Shown: positions 1 to 6,526, counted from the stretch's first letter. The stretch: DNA of 7,418 bases from an uncultured Clostridia bacterium (GCA_946004305.1 CAMFZJ010000064.1:1-7418); one strand, 5' to 3'. The notes: generated from the sequence alone by a model not told the origin. Translations and numbers: made by a program.

Positions 1-341
1 GAATTATGTCTAAACTCTTCCCTTGAATGGATATTTGACATATGAACTTCAATAAATGGTATCTTAATCGAAGCTATTGCATCCCTTAAAGCATAGCTGT
101 AGTGAGTTAATGCTCCGGCATTTATAACTACACCGTCATATTTATCTTTTGCTGAATGTATCTTATCAATCAAGTCACCTTCATGATTTGACTGGAAAAT
201 ATCAGCAATAAATCCATTATCTTTAGCCCAGATTGATATTTGGTCGGAAATACTTGAAGCAGTTTCTTCGCCGTATATCCCTTTTTCTCTGACACCAACC
301 ATATTAAGGTTAGGACCTAGTAAAACCAATATTTTTTTCAT
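1..341 (-). CDS. aroQ: Type II 3-dehydroquinate dehydratase, C-terminus cut by window edge
   Basis: Converts 3-dehydroquinate to 3-dehydroshikimate in the cytoplasmic shikimate pathway, towards aromatic amino acids. The first 113 residues are visible and the frame is still open at the edge. Family hallmarks are in order: GPNLNMVGVRE (9-19), IYGEE (22-26), FQSNHEGDLID (49-59), VINAGALTHYSYALRDAI (72-89) and EVHMSNIHSREEFR (98-111). Residues at the active-site positions known in the family are all present: Asn11, Arg18, Tyr23 (the catalytic tyrosine), Asn74, His100 and Arg111. The family is usually about 145 residues, so some 30 C-terminal residues lie outside the window. The ATG at 341 follows an AGGAG ribosome binding site (346-354 region). 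The gene starts just past the rpsU terminator with no room for its own promoter, so it probably relies on read-through from rpsU. Identity is nearly certain. Confidence 0.96.
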   Translation of the reverse strand, partial: MKKILVLLGPNLNMVGVREKGIYGEETASSISDQISIWAKDNGFIADIFQSNHEGDLIDKIHSAKDKYDGVVINAGALTHYSYALRDAIASIKIPFIEVHMSNIHSREEFRHN

Positions 342-363
342 AATGATCTCCTATCAAATAGAA

Positions 364-388
364 AAGCGGACAGAAGCTCTGTCCGCTT
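364..388 (-). terminator. Rho-independent terminator after rpsU, in front of aroQ
   Basis: A perfect 10-bp inverted repeat (364-373 with 379-388, arm AAGCGGACAG) encloses a 5-base loop. It begins six bases after the rpsU stop codon. Read on the minus strand, the GC-rich stem is followed by TTCTATTTG, so the T-tract is interrupted. Placement and shape fit an intrinsic terminator for rpsU. Because aroQ starts 22 bases beyond the stem, the broken T-tract may allow partial read-through. Confidence 0.85.
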
Positions 389-394
389 AAATAT

Positions 395-571
395 TTACCT
401 AAATTTGCGTTTACGAGCTGCTTCGGATTTTTTCTTACGCTTTACAGAAGGCTTTTCATAAGCTTCTCTTTTACGCACCTCAGCAATAACGCCAGCTCTG
501 GCACACTGTTTCTTAAATCTTCTTAAGGCACTCTCAAGAGATTCATTTTCTTTTAATCTAATCTCTGACAT
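395..571 (-). CDS. rpsU: Small ribosomal subunit protein bS21
   Basis: bS21 binds the 30S platform near the 3' end of 16S rRNA and helps mRNA docking during initiation. The 58-residue product reads MSEIRLKENESLESALRRFK at the start, then a cysteine- and arginine-containing helix (KKQCARAGVIAEVRKREAYEKPS) and a very basic tail ending KSEAARKRKFR, the normal bS21 plan and length. I chose the ATG at 571: it has a GGAGG ribosome binding site (581-585) nine bases upstream and gives the family N-terminus. The frame could be read back to a TTG at 625, adding 18 residues, but those resemble no bS21 and the TTG sits at the predicted transcription start. The gene has its own consensus promoter and its own terminator, so it looks like a separate unit after leuS. 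The leader may fold over the ribosome binding site. Confidence 0.97.
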   Translation of the reverse strand: MSEIRLKENESLESALRRFKKQCARAGVIAEVRKREAYEKPSVKRKKKSEAARKRKFR

Positions 572-580
572 TTCTATTTC

Positions 581-605
581 CCTCCCATCTGCCCAAAGGC
601 ATGGG
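581..605 (-). promoter_or_regulatory. Possible leader hairpin covering the rpsU ribosome binding site
   Basis: In the rpsU leader, CCCAT (605-601) can pair with ATGGG (588-584), and GCC (600-598) with GGC (593-591), leaving a TTTG loop and a 2-base AG bulge. The 3' arm takes up the first two bases of the GGAGG ribosome binding site (585-581). Pairing is seen directly; a role in controlling bS21 translation is inference. Eight base pairs with a bulge could also arise by chance in a short leader. Confidence 0.4.
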
Positions 606-630
606 TCATTTGCACTAAATTGCAAAAAAT

Positions 631-660
631 ATTATACTACACATTTACATAAAATGTCAA
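631..660 (-). promoter_or_regulatory. Consensus housekeeping sigma promoter for rpsU
   Basis: On the minus strand a perfect -35 hexamer TTGACA (660-655) is separated by 18 bases from a perfect -10 hexamer TATAAT (636-631). The spacing is one base over the optimum. Transcription should start near 624, giving an rpsU leader of about 53 bases. It lies in the only sizeable gap of the window (572-702). A small inverted repeat TTGCA/TGCAA (625-621 and 614-610) sits at the predicted start and could be a weak hairpin or an operator. Confidence 0.85.
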
Positions 661-702
661 TAGGTATCAAAAAAATAGTTAAAAAACACCAAATTGTAAT
701 AT

Positions 703-3117
703 TTATGGCTTTACAACTATATTTACAATTCTACCTTTTACATAAATTTCTTTTATAATATTCATACCGTCTATAGACTTGGCTACGTTTTCATCAGATT
801 TTGCCAGAGCGAGAACCTGATCCTGCTCAGCATCAACAGGGATATTAAGCTTAGTTTTGATTTTGCCGTTAACCTGAACAGCTATCTCAATTGTTTCTTC
901 TACACATTTTGACTCGTCATATTCAGGCCAGTTCTGTTCAGCTACAATACCTTCACCAAGCTTACATACCTCCCAAATCTCCTCAGTTACATGAGGAGCA
1001 AACGGGTTAAGAAGAATAGTAAATATTGCAAGCTCTTTCTTACTGATACTGCCAAAGGATGTTACATCGTTGATTAGAGCCATAAGGCTGGCAATTGCAG
1101 TATTGAACTTAATATTTTCAATATCATCGCCGACCTTTTTAATAGTCTTGTTAAATGAGCTTTCAAGTTCAGGACGAATTGTATCATCATCAACCAAAAT
1201 GTTCTGTAAATTCCAGAATCTATCAACAAATCTGCGACAGCCCCTGATACTTGAAGGGCTCCAAGGAGCAGCCTTTTCAAAGTCACCGATAAACATTTCG
1301 TAAAGTCGCATTGTATCTGCGCCATACTCCTCGACAATTTCGTCCGGATTAACAACATTACCGCGAGATTTAGACATCTTCTCGCCGTTTTCACCGAGAA
1401 TCATACCATGACTTGTACGCTTTGCATATGGTTCCGGAGTAGGTACTATGCCTAAGTCATATAAGAATTTATGCCAAAAACGGCTGTACAAAAGGTGAAG
1501 CGTTGTATGCTCCATACCTCCATTGTACCAATCAACAGGTGACCAATACTCAAGTGCCTCTTTTGAAGCAAGCTCTTTATCATTATGAGGATCCATATAT
1601 CTTAAGAAGTACCAGGATGAGCCTGCCCACTGCGGCATAGTATCAGTTTCTCTCTTAGCTTTTCCGCCACAACAAGGACAGGTTGTATTAATCCAGTCTG
1701 TCATGTTTGCAAGTGGTGATTCTCCATTATCAGTCGGCTCATATGAATCAACCATAGGCAGTTTTAGAGGAAGCTCACTTTCGTCAATCGGAACATATCC
1801 GCATTTCTCACAATGAACAATCGGTATTGGCTCGCCCCAATATCTCTGACGTGAGAACACCCAGTCACGAAGCTTATAATTTACTTTAGCTCTGCCTATT
1901 CCCTGTTCAGTAAGCCAATCAATCATTTTAGCCTTAGCTTCTTCAACGGATAAGCCATCCAAAAATCCTGAATTAGTAAGGATGCCGGTTGCACAATCAG
2001 TAAATGCTTCTTCCTGCACATTCTTTCCGCCCTTAACAACTTCAATAATAGGCAAATTGAATTTCTTTGCAAATTCCCAGTCACGGGTATCGTGAGCAGG
2101 TACAGCCATAATGGCACCTGTACCGTAAGATACAAGTACATAGTCAGAAATAAAAATAGGAATTTCTGTATTGTTTACAGGGTTAATGGCCTTTACACCT
2201 TTAAGAAGAACACCGGTTTTATCCTTAGCTACTTCTGTACGTTCAAAGTCTGATTTTTTGGCAGCCTCTGCTTGATAATTTCTGATTTCATCAATGTTCT
2301 CAAGCTTATCAGCCCATTTTTCAATAAGAGGATGCTCAGGTGAAATAACCATATATGTAGCACCAAAAAGTGTATCGCAACGTGTTGTATATACTGTCAG
2401 CTTATCTCCGGTAGTTGCTGTAAAGTCAACCTCTGCACCTGTTGAACGACCAATCCAATTCTTCTGCTGAGCCTTAACTCTGGATGGATAATCAACTAAA
2501 TCAAGATCTTCAATAAGTCTGTCAGCGTAAGCTGTGATTTTTAACATCCACTGTGACTTAACCTTATGTACAACCTCGCTTCCGCAACGCTCGCAAACTC
2601 CGTTTACTACTTCTTCATTTGCAAGTACGCATTTACAGGAAGTACACCAGTTTACATTCATTTCCTTTTTATACGCTAAGCCTTTTTTAAACAGCTGTAA
2701 GAAAATCCACTGAGTCCATTTATAATAGCTAGGATCAGTTGTATTAATCTCTCTGCTCCAATCAAAAGAAATACCTAATGACTGAATCTGCTTCTTAAAG
2801 CGCTCAATATTCTGCTTTGTAACTATCTCCGGGTGAACATGGTTTTTTATTGCATAGTTTTCTGTAGGTAAACCAAAAGCGTCCCAACCAATTGGATAAA
2901 GCACATTGTAGCCTTCCAATCTACGTTTACGAACAACGGTATCCAAGGCTGTGTATGGTCTTGGGTGCCCTACATGAAGGCCCTGACCTGACGGATAGGG
3001 AAATTCAATTAAGCCATAAAACTTTTTCTTAGCAGTGTCATTGCTTGCGTGAAAAACTCCCTTTTCTTCCCAAATATTTTGCCATTTTTTCTCAATTACT
3101 TTATGATTATATTTCAA
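703..3117 (-). CDS. leuS: Leucyl-tRNA synthetase
   Basis: Class I synthetase that charges tRNA-Leu in the cytoplasm and edits mischarged products. The 804 residues are complete. The ATP-binding HIGH motif is HVGH (48-51) and KMSKS is at 580-584. Two cysteine pairs form a likely zinc ribbon (C158/C161 with C175/C178), and a second set is C436/C439 with C480/C483. The CP1 editing domain spans roughly 225-415, with TTRCDTLFG (244-252) and the AHDTRD stretch (341-346) carrying the conserved aspartate. Core motifs DWVFSRQRYWGEP and DTMPQWAGSSWYFLRY follow. The anticodon-binding region covers about 620-735, with a small C-terminal domain after 740. The leucine-specific insertion before KMSKS found in E. 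coli is absent, as in Bacillus, which explains the shorter length. The start is a TTG (3115-3117), six bases after a perfect AGGAGGT; no in-frame ATG occurs until residue 153. It follows rsfS by 35 bases and probably shares its transcript. Confidence 0.98.
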   Translation of the reverse strand: MKYNHKVIEKKWQNIWEEKGVFHASNDTAKKKFYGLIEFPYPSGQGLHVGHPRPYTALDTVVRKRRLEGYNVLYPIGWDAFGLPTENYAIKNHVHPEIVTKQNIERFKKQIQSLGISFDWSREINTTDPSYYKWTQWIFLQLFKKGLAYKKEMNVNWCTSCKCVLANEEVVNGVCERCGSEVVHKVKSQWMLKITAYADRLIEDLDLVDYPSRVKAQQKNWIGRSTGAEVDFTATTGDKLTVYTTRCDTLFGATYMVISPEHPLIEKWADKLENIDEIRNYQAEAAKKSDFERTEVAKDKTGVLLKGVKAINPVNNTEIPIFISDYVLVSYGTGAIMAVPAHDTRDWEFAKKFNLPIIEVVKGGKNVQEEAFTDCATGILTNSGFLDGLSVEEAKAKMIDWLTEQGIGRAKVNYKLRDWVFSRQRYWGEPIPIVHCEKCGYVPIDESELPLKLPMVDSYEPTDNGESPLANMTDWINTTCPCCGGKAKRETDTMPQWAGSSWYFLRYMDPHNDKELASKEALEYWSPVDWYNGGMEHTTLHLLYSRFWHKFLYDLGIVPTPEPYAKRTSHGMILGENGEKMSKSRGNVVNPDEIVEEYGADTMRLYEMFIGDFEKAAPWSPSSIRGCRRFVDRFWNLQNILVDDDTIRPELESSFNKTIKKVGDDIENIKFNTAIASLMALINDVTSFGSISKKELAIFTILLNPFAPHVTEEIWEVCKLGEGIVAEQNWPEYDESKCVEETIEIAVQVNGKIKTKLNIPVDAEQDQVLALAKSDENVAKSIDGMNIIKEIYVKGRIVNIVVKP

Positions 3118-3123
3118 AACAAG

Positions 3124-3130
3124 ACCTCCT
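3124..3130 (-). promoter_or_regulatory. Ribosome binding site that fixes the leuS TTG start
   Basis: AGGAGGT, a full match to the anti-Shine-Dalgarno sequence, lies six bases before the TTG at 3117. The following residues (MKYNHKVIEKKWQ) match the usual start of bacterial LeuRS. The strong site plausibly compensates for the weak start codon. Confidence 0.9.
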
Positions 3131-3152
3131 GAAAGTTCTTAATTTATAGTTA

Positions 3153-3506
3153 TCAATCTATTATACCGGTTAAGTCGATTTCTTTTCCGTCCTGCCAAAG
3201 ACGTTCCAAATCATAAAACTCTCTTGCTTCTTCGTTAAATACATTAACGATAATATCAACATAATCAAGAAGAATCCAGCTGTTTGAACGATAGCCTTCA
3301 ATGTGACTTACTGAATATCCCAGCTCATCCATTTTAAATTCAACTTCATCAGCAAGAGCCTTAACCTGTGTACTGCTTCTGCCTGTTGCGATAACCATAT
3401 AATCTGCAAGTACCGAAACATCAGTTATCTCAATCAGCTTTATATCAGAACCCAGCTTGTTACTGAGTATTTCTGCTATTTTAATAGCTTGTTCATAAGT
3501 TGTCAT
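3153..3506 (-). CDS. rsfS: Ribosomal silencing factor RsfS (DUF143/Iojap family)
   Basis: RsfS binds protein uL14 on the 50S subunit and blocks joining with 30S, which lowers translation under nutrient limitation. The 117 residues match the family in length and carry its three conserved blocks: LADYMVIATGRSSTQVKALA (33-52), EGYRSNSWILLDYVDIIVNVF (70-90) and REFYDLERLW (95-104). The ATG overlaps the yqeK stop by one base (TAATG, 3504-3508). A weak GAAGGG ribosome binding site (3516-3521) lies nine bases upstream, so translation is probably coupled to yqeK. The nadD-yqeK-rsfS order is widely conserved in Firmicutes, which supports all three calls. Confidence 0.97.
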   Translation of the reverse strand: MTTYEQAIKIAEILSNKLGSDIKLIEITDVSVLADYMVIATGRSSTQVKALADEVEFKMDELGYSVSHIEGYRSNSWILLDYVDIIVNVFNEEAREFYDLERLWQDGKEIDLTGIID

Positions 3507-4087
3507 TATAACAAACCCTTCTTTTCTAAATTAATTACAATATCATTATAACAATTAATTGCGTTGCTATGTATTACAAGTTTTCTTTTAGATAGATCAG
3601 AAATAGTGAACTGCAAACCGTAAAGCATTGCATCGTCAATATCCTTAAACGCTTTTTCTCTCATAATTTCTACGCCGTCATAGGTTCTTTCTTCACTAAT
3701 AAAATCCGCAGTAAAAATTATTTTTTCAAGGATTGACATATTTGCTCGTCCTGTTGTGTGATACTTAATAGAATTAAAAATATCTGTATCATCAATTTTT
3801 AAAACATCACGAACATAACAGGCTCCTGCAATAGAATGCCAAAGTTTGTCGGAATTCTTCTCAATATCGTCAAGTATTATACCACCATCAATGATTATTT
3901 GCAACATTTCTTCCTTTGGAATTTCTTTGCAACAATCGTGAAGTATTCCCGCAAGCTTTGCTTTTTCTGCGTCTGCTCCGTAAAGCTTTGAAAGCTCAAA
4001 AGCTGTTGTGGAAACATTAACGCTATGAACAAAACGCTTCTCGCTCATTCTGTTTTTTACAAGATTTAGGTAATAATCCATATTCAT
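3506..4087 (-). CDS. yqeK: HD-domain symmetrical Ap4A hydrolase YqeK
   Basis: The YqeK family cleaves diadenosine tetraphosphate symmetrically into two ADP in the cytoplasm; members use an iron-containing HD centre. With the start used here the product has 193 residues. The metal-binding signature is His21 (RFVHS), His50-Asp51 (GILHDCCKE), His84 (LWHSIAGA), His110 (KYHTTGR) and Asp128 (FTADF), followed by SEERTYDG. I chose the ATG at 4087, four bases after the nadD stop and eight bases after a GGGA. It aligns with the MN start of Bacillus YqeK, which places the first HD histidine at residue 21. A longer reading from 4102 adds five residues and overlaps nadD by 11 bases but has no ribosome binding site; an ATG at 4081 is also possible. 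The stop overlaps the rsfS start by one base. Confidence 0.94.
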   Translation of the reverse strand: MNMDYYLNLVKNRMSEKRFVHSVNVSTTAFELSKLYGADAEKAKLAGILHDCCKEIPKEEMLQIIIDGGIILDDIEKNSDKLWHSIAGACYVRDVLKIDDTDIFNSIKYHTTGRANMSILEKIIFTADFISEERTYDGVEIMREKAFKDIDDAMLYGLQFTISDLSKRKLVIHSNAINCYNDIVINLEKKGLL

Positions 4088-4091
4088 AAAA

Positions 4092-4691
4092 TCATATCCC
4101 ATACAAATGTTTTTTCTTAATATAATTAAGCACTCTTGTATCTACTAAATCTGAAACATCTTCAGCATTATTAATCTTTCTTCTTATTTCTGTTGAACTT
4201 ACATCCATAACTTTGTGAGTCATAATATATGAATTGCAGTTGTATTTTTCTTTGAGATAAGCAGAATATGAAATAAGATTTTCTTTCATGCCTTTTCTGG
4301 GTACCGCAATTATAGAGGCAGTCTTGAAAATATCTTCGAAACATTTCCATTTTTCTAAAGTTAAAAACATATCTGCTCCCACAATTAGAAACAGCTCATC
4401 CCTAGGATATATTTCTTTAATAGAATTTAAAGTTAAATATGTGTAGCTGTTACCTTTTCTCTTGATTTCTAAGTCAGAAACCTCGACATAAGATAAGTTT
4501 TTAAAAGCAAGTTTGCATAATTCAAACCTATCATCAGCACTTGCAAAGTTAGACGTATCCTTTAAGGGAGTTTTCCAAGTAGGCATAATAATCACCTTAT
4601 CAAGATTAAACTCCTTGATTACATCAGTAACAAGCTTATAGTGTCCCAAATGAATCGGATTAAAGCTACCGCCAAATAAACCCAGTTTCAT
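4092..4691 (-). CDS. nadD: Nicotinate-nucleotide adenylyltransferase NadD
   Basis: Transfers AMP from ATP to nicotinate mononucleotide, giving nicotinate adenine dinucleotide, the step shared by de novo and salvage NAD synthesis. The 199 residues form the nucleotidyltransferase Rossmann fold. The ATP-binding GGSFNPIHLGH is at 7-17 with HxGH at 14-17. SYTYLTL, IVGADMFLTLEKWK and the C-terminal VSSTEIRRKI (second ATP-binding motif, ISSTxIR type) follow. The usual PPHK segment reads TPLK, so its histidine is replaced by leucine. The ATG at 4691 overlaps the yhbY stop as ATGA (4688-4691), and AAAGG (4699-4703) lies seven bases upstream inside yhbY, which suggests coupled translation. Next to yqeK this is the standard Firmicutes arrangement. 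Confidence 0.97.
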   Translation of the reverse strand: MKLGLFGGSFNPIHLGHYKLVTDVIKEFNLDKVIIMPTWKTPLKDTSNFASADDRFELCKLAFKNLSYVEVSDLEIKRKGNSYTYLTLNSIKEIYPRDELFLIVGADMFLTLEKWKCFEDIFKTASIIAVPRKGMKENLISYSAYLKEKYNCNSYIMTHKVMDVSSTEIRRKINNAEDVSDLVDTRVLNYIKKKHLYGI

Positions 4692-4990
4692 TTTTTGGCC
4701 TTTGGGAGCTTAATTATCGGTTCATCAGGATTAGGTCTATACAAAACAAACTTAGAACCTATTACCTGTACTACATCGGCTGAAACTTTTTCTGCAATAA
4801 TTTCAGCAGATTCTCTTGGTGTAAGCTCACAGTTTTCAAGACACTTACCCTTTATAATCTCACGGGCAGTTAAAGCGTCATCAGCCTGCTTAATAATTGT
4901 ATCGGACATTCCGCCTTTACCTATATGAACAATTGTATCTATAGAATTTGCAATACCACGAAGATATGCCCTCTGTTTACTTGTTAACAT
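4688..4990 (-). CDS. yhbY: YhbY/YqeI family ribosome-assembly RNA-binding protein (CRM domain)
   Basis: A stand-alone CRM domain that associates with pre-50S particles and is thought to help 23S rRNA maturation. The 100 residues begin MLTSKQRAYLRGIAN, typical of the family, and carry the GxxG-type loop GKGG (24-27) in HIGKGGMSDTIIKQADDAL. ELIKGKC-like and ESAEIIAEKVSADVVQVIGSKFVLYR blocks follow, and the protein ends in a lysine-rich tail. The ATG at 4990 lies inside the end of the upstream gene (14-base overlap). A GGAGG ribosome binding site (4997-5001) six bases upstream is also within that gene. The stop overlaps nadD by four bases. The exact biochemical role is less settled than the fold. 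Confidence 0.95.
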   Translation of the reverse strand: MLTSKQRAYLRGIANSIDTIVHIGKGGMSDTIIKQADDALTAREIIKGKCLENCELTPRESAEIIAEKVSADVVQVIGSKFVLYRPNPDEPIIKLPKAKK

Positions 4991-5585
4991 TATTTTCCTC
5001 CAAATAATTCTTCAGCTTCTTTTGAAACTCCCTTAATGCATTGCCTCTGTGACTGACCTTATCTTTTTCTTCCGGTGATAACTTACCGAATGATACTCCA
5101 TTACATAGAAAAATCGGGTCATATCCAAAACCGCCGTCACCGTCAGGTTTATATGCAATCTCTCCATAGCATTTTCCCTCAGCATTAATAATGTCACCAT
5201 TAGGGAAAACACAGGTAATAGCTGATACAAAATAAGCAGTACGCTTGCTACTCTCAATATCTTTCATTTCATCAAGCAACTTTAGTATTCTGTCACTATC
5301 AGTAGCATTTTCACCTGCATATCTGGCAGAGTATATACCGGGCCTGCCATTAAGTGCATCTACACACAAGCCTGAATCATCAGCAATAGCAGGTAATCCT
5401 GATTTTTTGCAAGAAGCCGCAGCTTTAATATAGGAATTTTCTAAAAATGTAGTACCGTTTTCCTCTACGTCATCAAGTGAAATCCCCTCTTGCTTTGCAG
5501 TAACTGCTCCAATCCCCAAAGGAGATAAAATTCTTTGTAATTCAATTAGTTTTTTAGGATTATTTGTACCGATAATATATTTCAT
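4977..5585 (-). CDS. rdgB: XTP/dITP diphosphatase (RdgB/HAM1 family)
   Basis: House-cleaning pyrophosphatase that hydrolyses XTP, dITP and ITP to the monophosphates and so keeps deaminated purines out of DNA and RNA. The 202 residues match the family length. Motifs in order: TNNPKKLIE (7-15, substrate phosphate binding), NGTTFLENSYIKA, ADDSGL with catalytic/metal aspartates (69-70), GRPGIYSARYAG (80-91), DGGFGYDPIF (ending at 159) and SHRGNAL (178-184). I place the start at the ATG at 5585. A TTG one codon upstream is too close to the ribosome binding site: TGAGG (5592-5596), overlapping the ftsY stop, leaves six bases before the ATG but only three before the TTG. The 3' end overlaps yhbY by 14 bases and contains its ribosome binding site. 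The gene probably shares a transcript with ftsY and yhbY. Confidence 0.97.
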   Translation of the reverse strand: MKYIIGTNNPKKLIELQRILSPLGIGAVTAKQEGISLDDVEENGTTFLENSYIKAAASCKKSGLPAIADDSGLCVDALNGRPGIYSARYAGENATDSDRILKLLDEMKDIESSKRTAYFVSAITCVFPNGDIINAEGKCYGEIAYKPDGDGGFGYDPIFLCNGVSFGKLSPEEKDKVSHRGNALREFQKKLKNYLEENNVNK

Positions 5586-5593
5586 CAATTACC

Positions 5594-6508
5594 TCATTCA
5601 TTGAAATCAAAAAGAGCTTTTGAAAATTCTTCAGGTTCAAAGGGCTGTAAATCATCAATCTGCTCGCCTACTCCAATAAACTTAACCGGTACATCAAGAG
5701 CATTCTTAATAGCTAATACTATTCCGCCCTTAGCAGTTCCGTCAAGCTTTGTTAATACAATACCTGTGATTCCTGTAGCAGCTTTAAAATGCTCCACCTG
5801 TGATACTGCATTTTGTCCTGTTGTTGCATCTAATACAAGCAAAACTTCTTTGTCGGCATCAGGTAACTCACGGTCAATAATTCTATTAATTTTGGCAAGC
5901 TCGTCCATAAGATGCTTCTTATTATGGAGTCTGCCGGCAGTATCTGCAATAATAATGTCAGAATTACGAGCCTTAGCAGCAGAAATAGCATCATAAACAA
6001 CAGCAGCAGGATCAGACCCTTCGTTCTGCTTTACAATGTCGCAGCCACTTCTGTCAGCCCATATTTGAAGCTGGTCGATTGCAGCAGCTCTGAAAGTATC
6101 AGCAGCAGCTAAAAGCACCTTTTTACCTTCATTTTTGTAACGGTTAGCCATTTTTCCGATTGTTGTTGTTTTACCAACACCATTAACACCGATAACAAGT
6201 ATTACAGAAGGTTTAGTTGACAGGTTCATTTCCTGACCGCCTGTTAAAATATCAGTTACTACCTGTTCTAAAAGTGTGTGAATTTCGTCAGGATTTGTAG
6301 TTCCGGTTTCTTTAACTTTAACCCTCAATTTATCACAAATATCCTGAGCGGTTGTTACACCAACATCTCCCATTACCAAAAGCTCTTCCAGTTCTTCAAA
6401 CAAATCCTCATCAATTTTTGTAAAGGATTTCAGCATTGAATCAATCTGTCCTACAACAGCATTCCTGGTTTTCTTTAATCCTTCTTTAATTTTATTAAAT
6501 AATCCCAT
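5594..6508 (-). CDS. ftsY: Signal recognition particle receptor FtsY
   Basis: SRP-family GTPase at the cytoplasmic membrane that docks SRP-bound ribosomes to the Sec translocon. The 304 residues begin MGLFNKIKEGLKKTRN, an amphipathic membrane-targeting helix. The four-helix N domain runs to about 95 and the G domain from about 100. GTPase motifs are G1 GVNGVGKTT (107-115), DTFRAAA (137-143), DTAGR (189-193) and TKLD (253-256) followed by GTAKGG. The C-terminal IGVGEQIDDLQPFEPEEF block is typical of FtsY and separates it from Ffh. The acidic A domain of E. coli FtsY is missing, as is usual in Firmicutes. The ATG at 6508 lies eight bases after AGGA (6517-6520) and 17 bases after the smc stop. 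Linkage smc-ftsY is widespread in Firmicutes. The 3' end supplies the ribosome binding site of rdgB. Confidence 0.98.
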   Translation of the reverse strand: MGLFNKIKEGLKKTRNAVVGQIDSMLKSFTKIDEDLFEELEELLVMGDVGVTTAQDICDKLRVKVKETGTTNPDEIHTLLEQVVTDILTGGQEMNLSTKPSVILVIGVNGVGKTTTIGKMANRYKNEGKKVLLAAADTFRAAAIDQLQIWADRSGCDIVKQNEGSDPAAVVYDAISAAKARNSDIIIADTAGRLHNKKHLMDELAKINRIIDRELPDADKEVLLVLDATTGQNAVSQVEHFKAATGITGIVLTKLDGTAKGGIVLAIKNALDVPVKFIGVGEQIDDLQPFEPEEFSKALFDFNE

Positions 6509-6526
6509 AATAGTCTTCCTTTAATA

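Noticed and set aside
572..625. An 18-residue N-terminal extension of bS21 starting at TTG 625
   Set aside because: It resembles no bS21, would begin at the predicted transcription start and ignores the GGAGG before the ATG at 571.
661..702. Possible terminator after leuS (GGTG T-rich to GATACC)
   Set aside because: Only three or four end bases pair, with T-runs on the same strand facing each other, so no stable stem forms.
1074..1394. 106-codon minus-strand frame inside leuS
   Set aside because: It is an alternative frame of the conserved LeuRS C-terminal region with no recognisable protein features.
3118..3152. T-box leader for leuS
   Set aside because: The gap before leuS is only 35 bases, far too short for a T-box, and it contains only the ribosome binding site.
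5586..5588. TTG start for the XTP pyrophosphatase
   Set aside because: Only three bases separate it from the TGAGG site; the ATG directly after it has normal spacing.
5601..5996. 131-codon open frame on the plus strand opposite ftsY
   Set aside because: It is the complement of a highly conserved GTPase domain, has no family signature, and no ribosome binding site or promoter context was seen.
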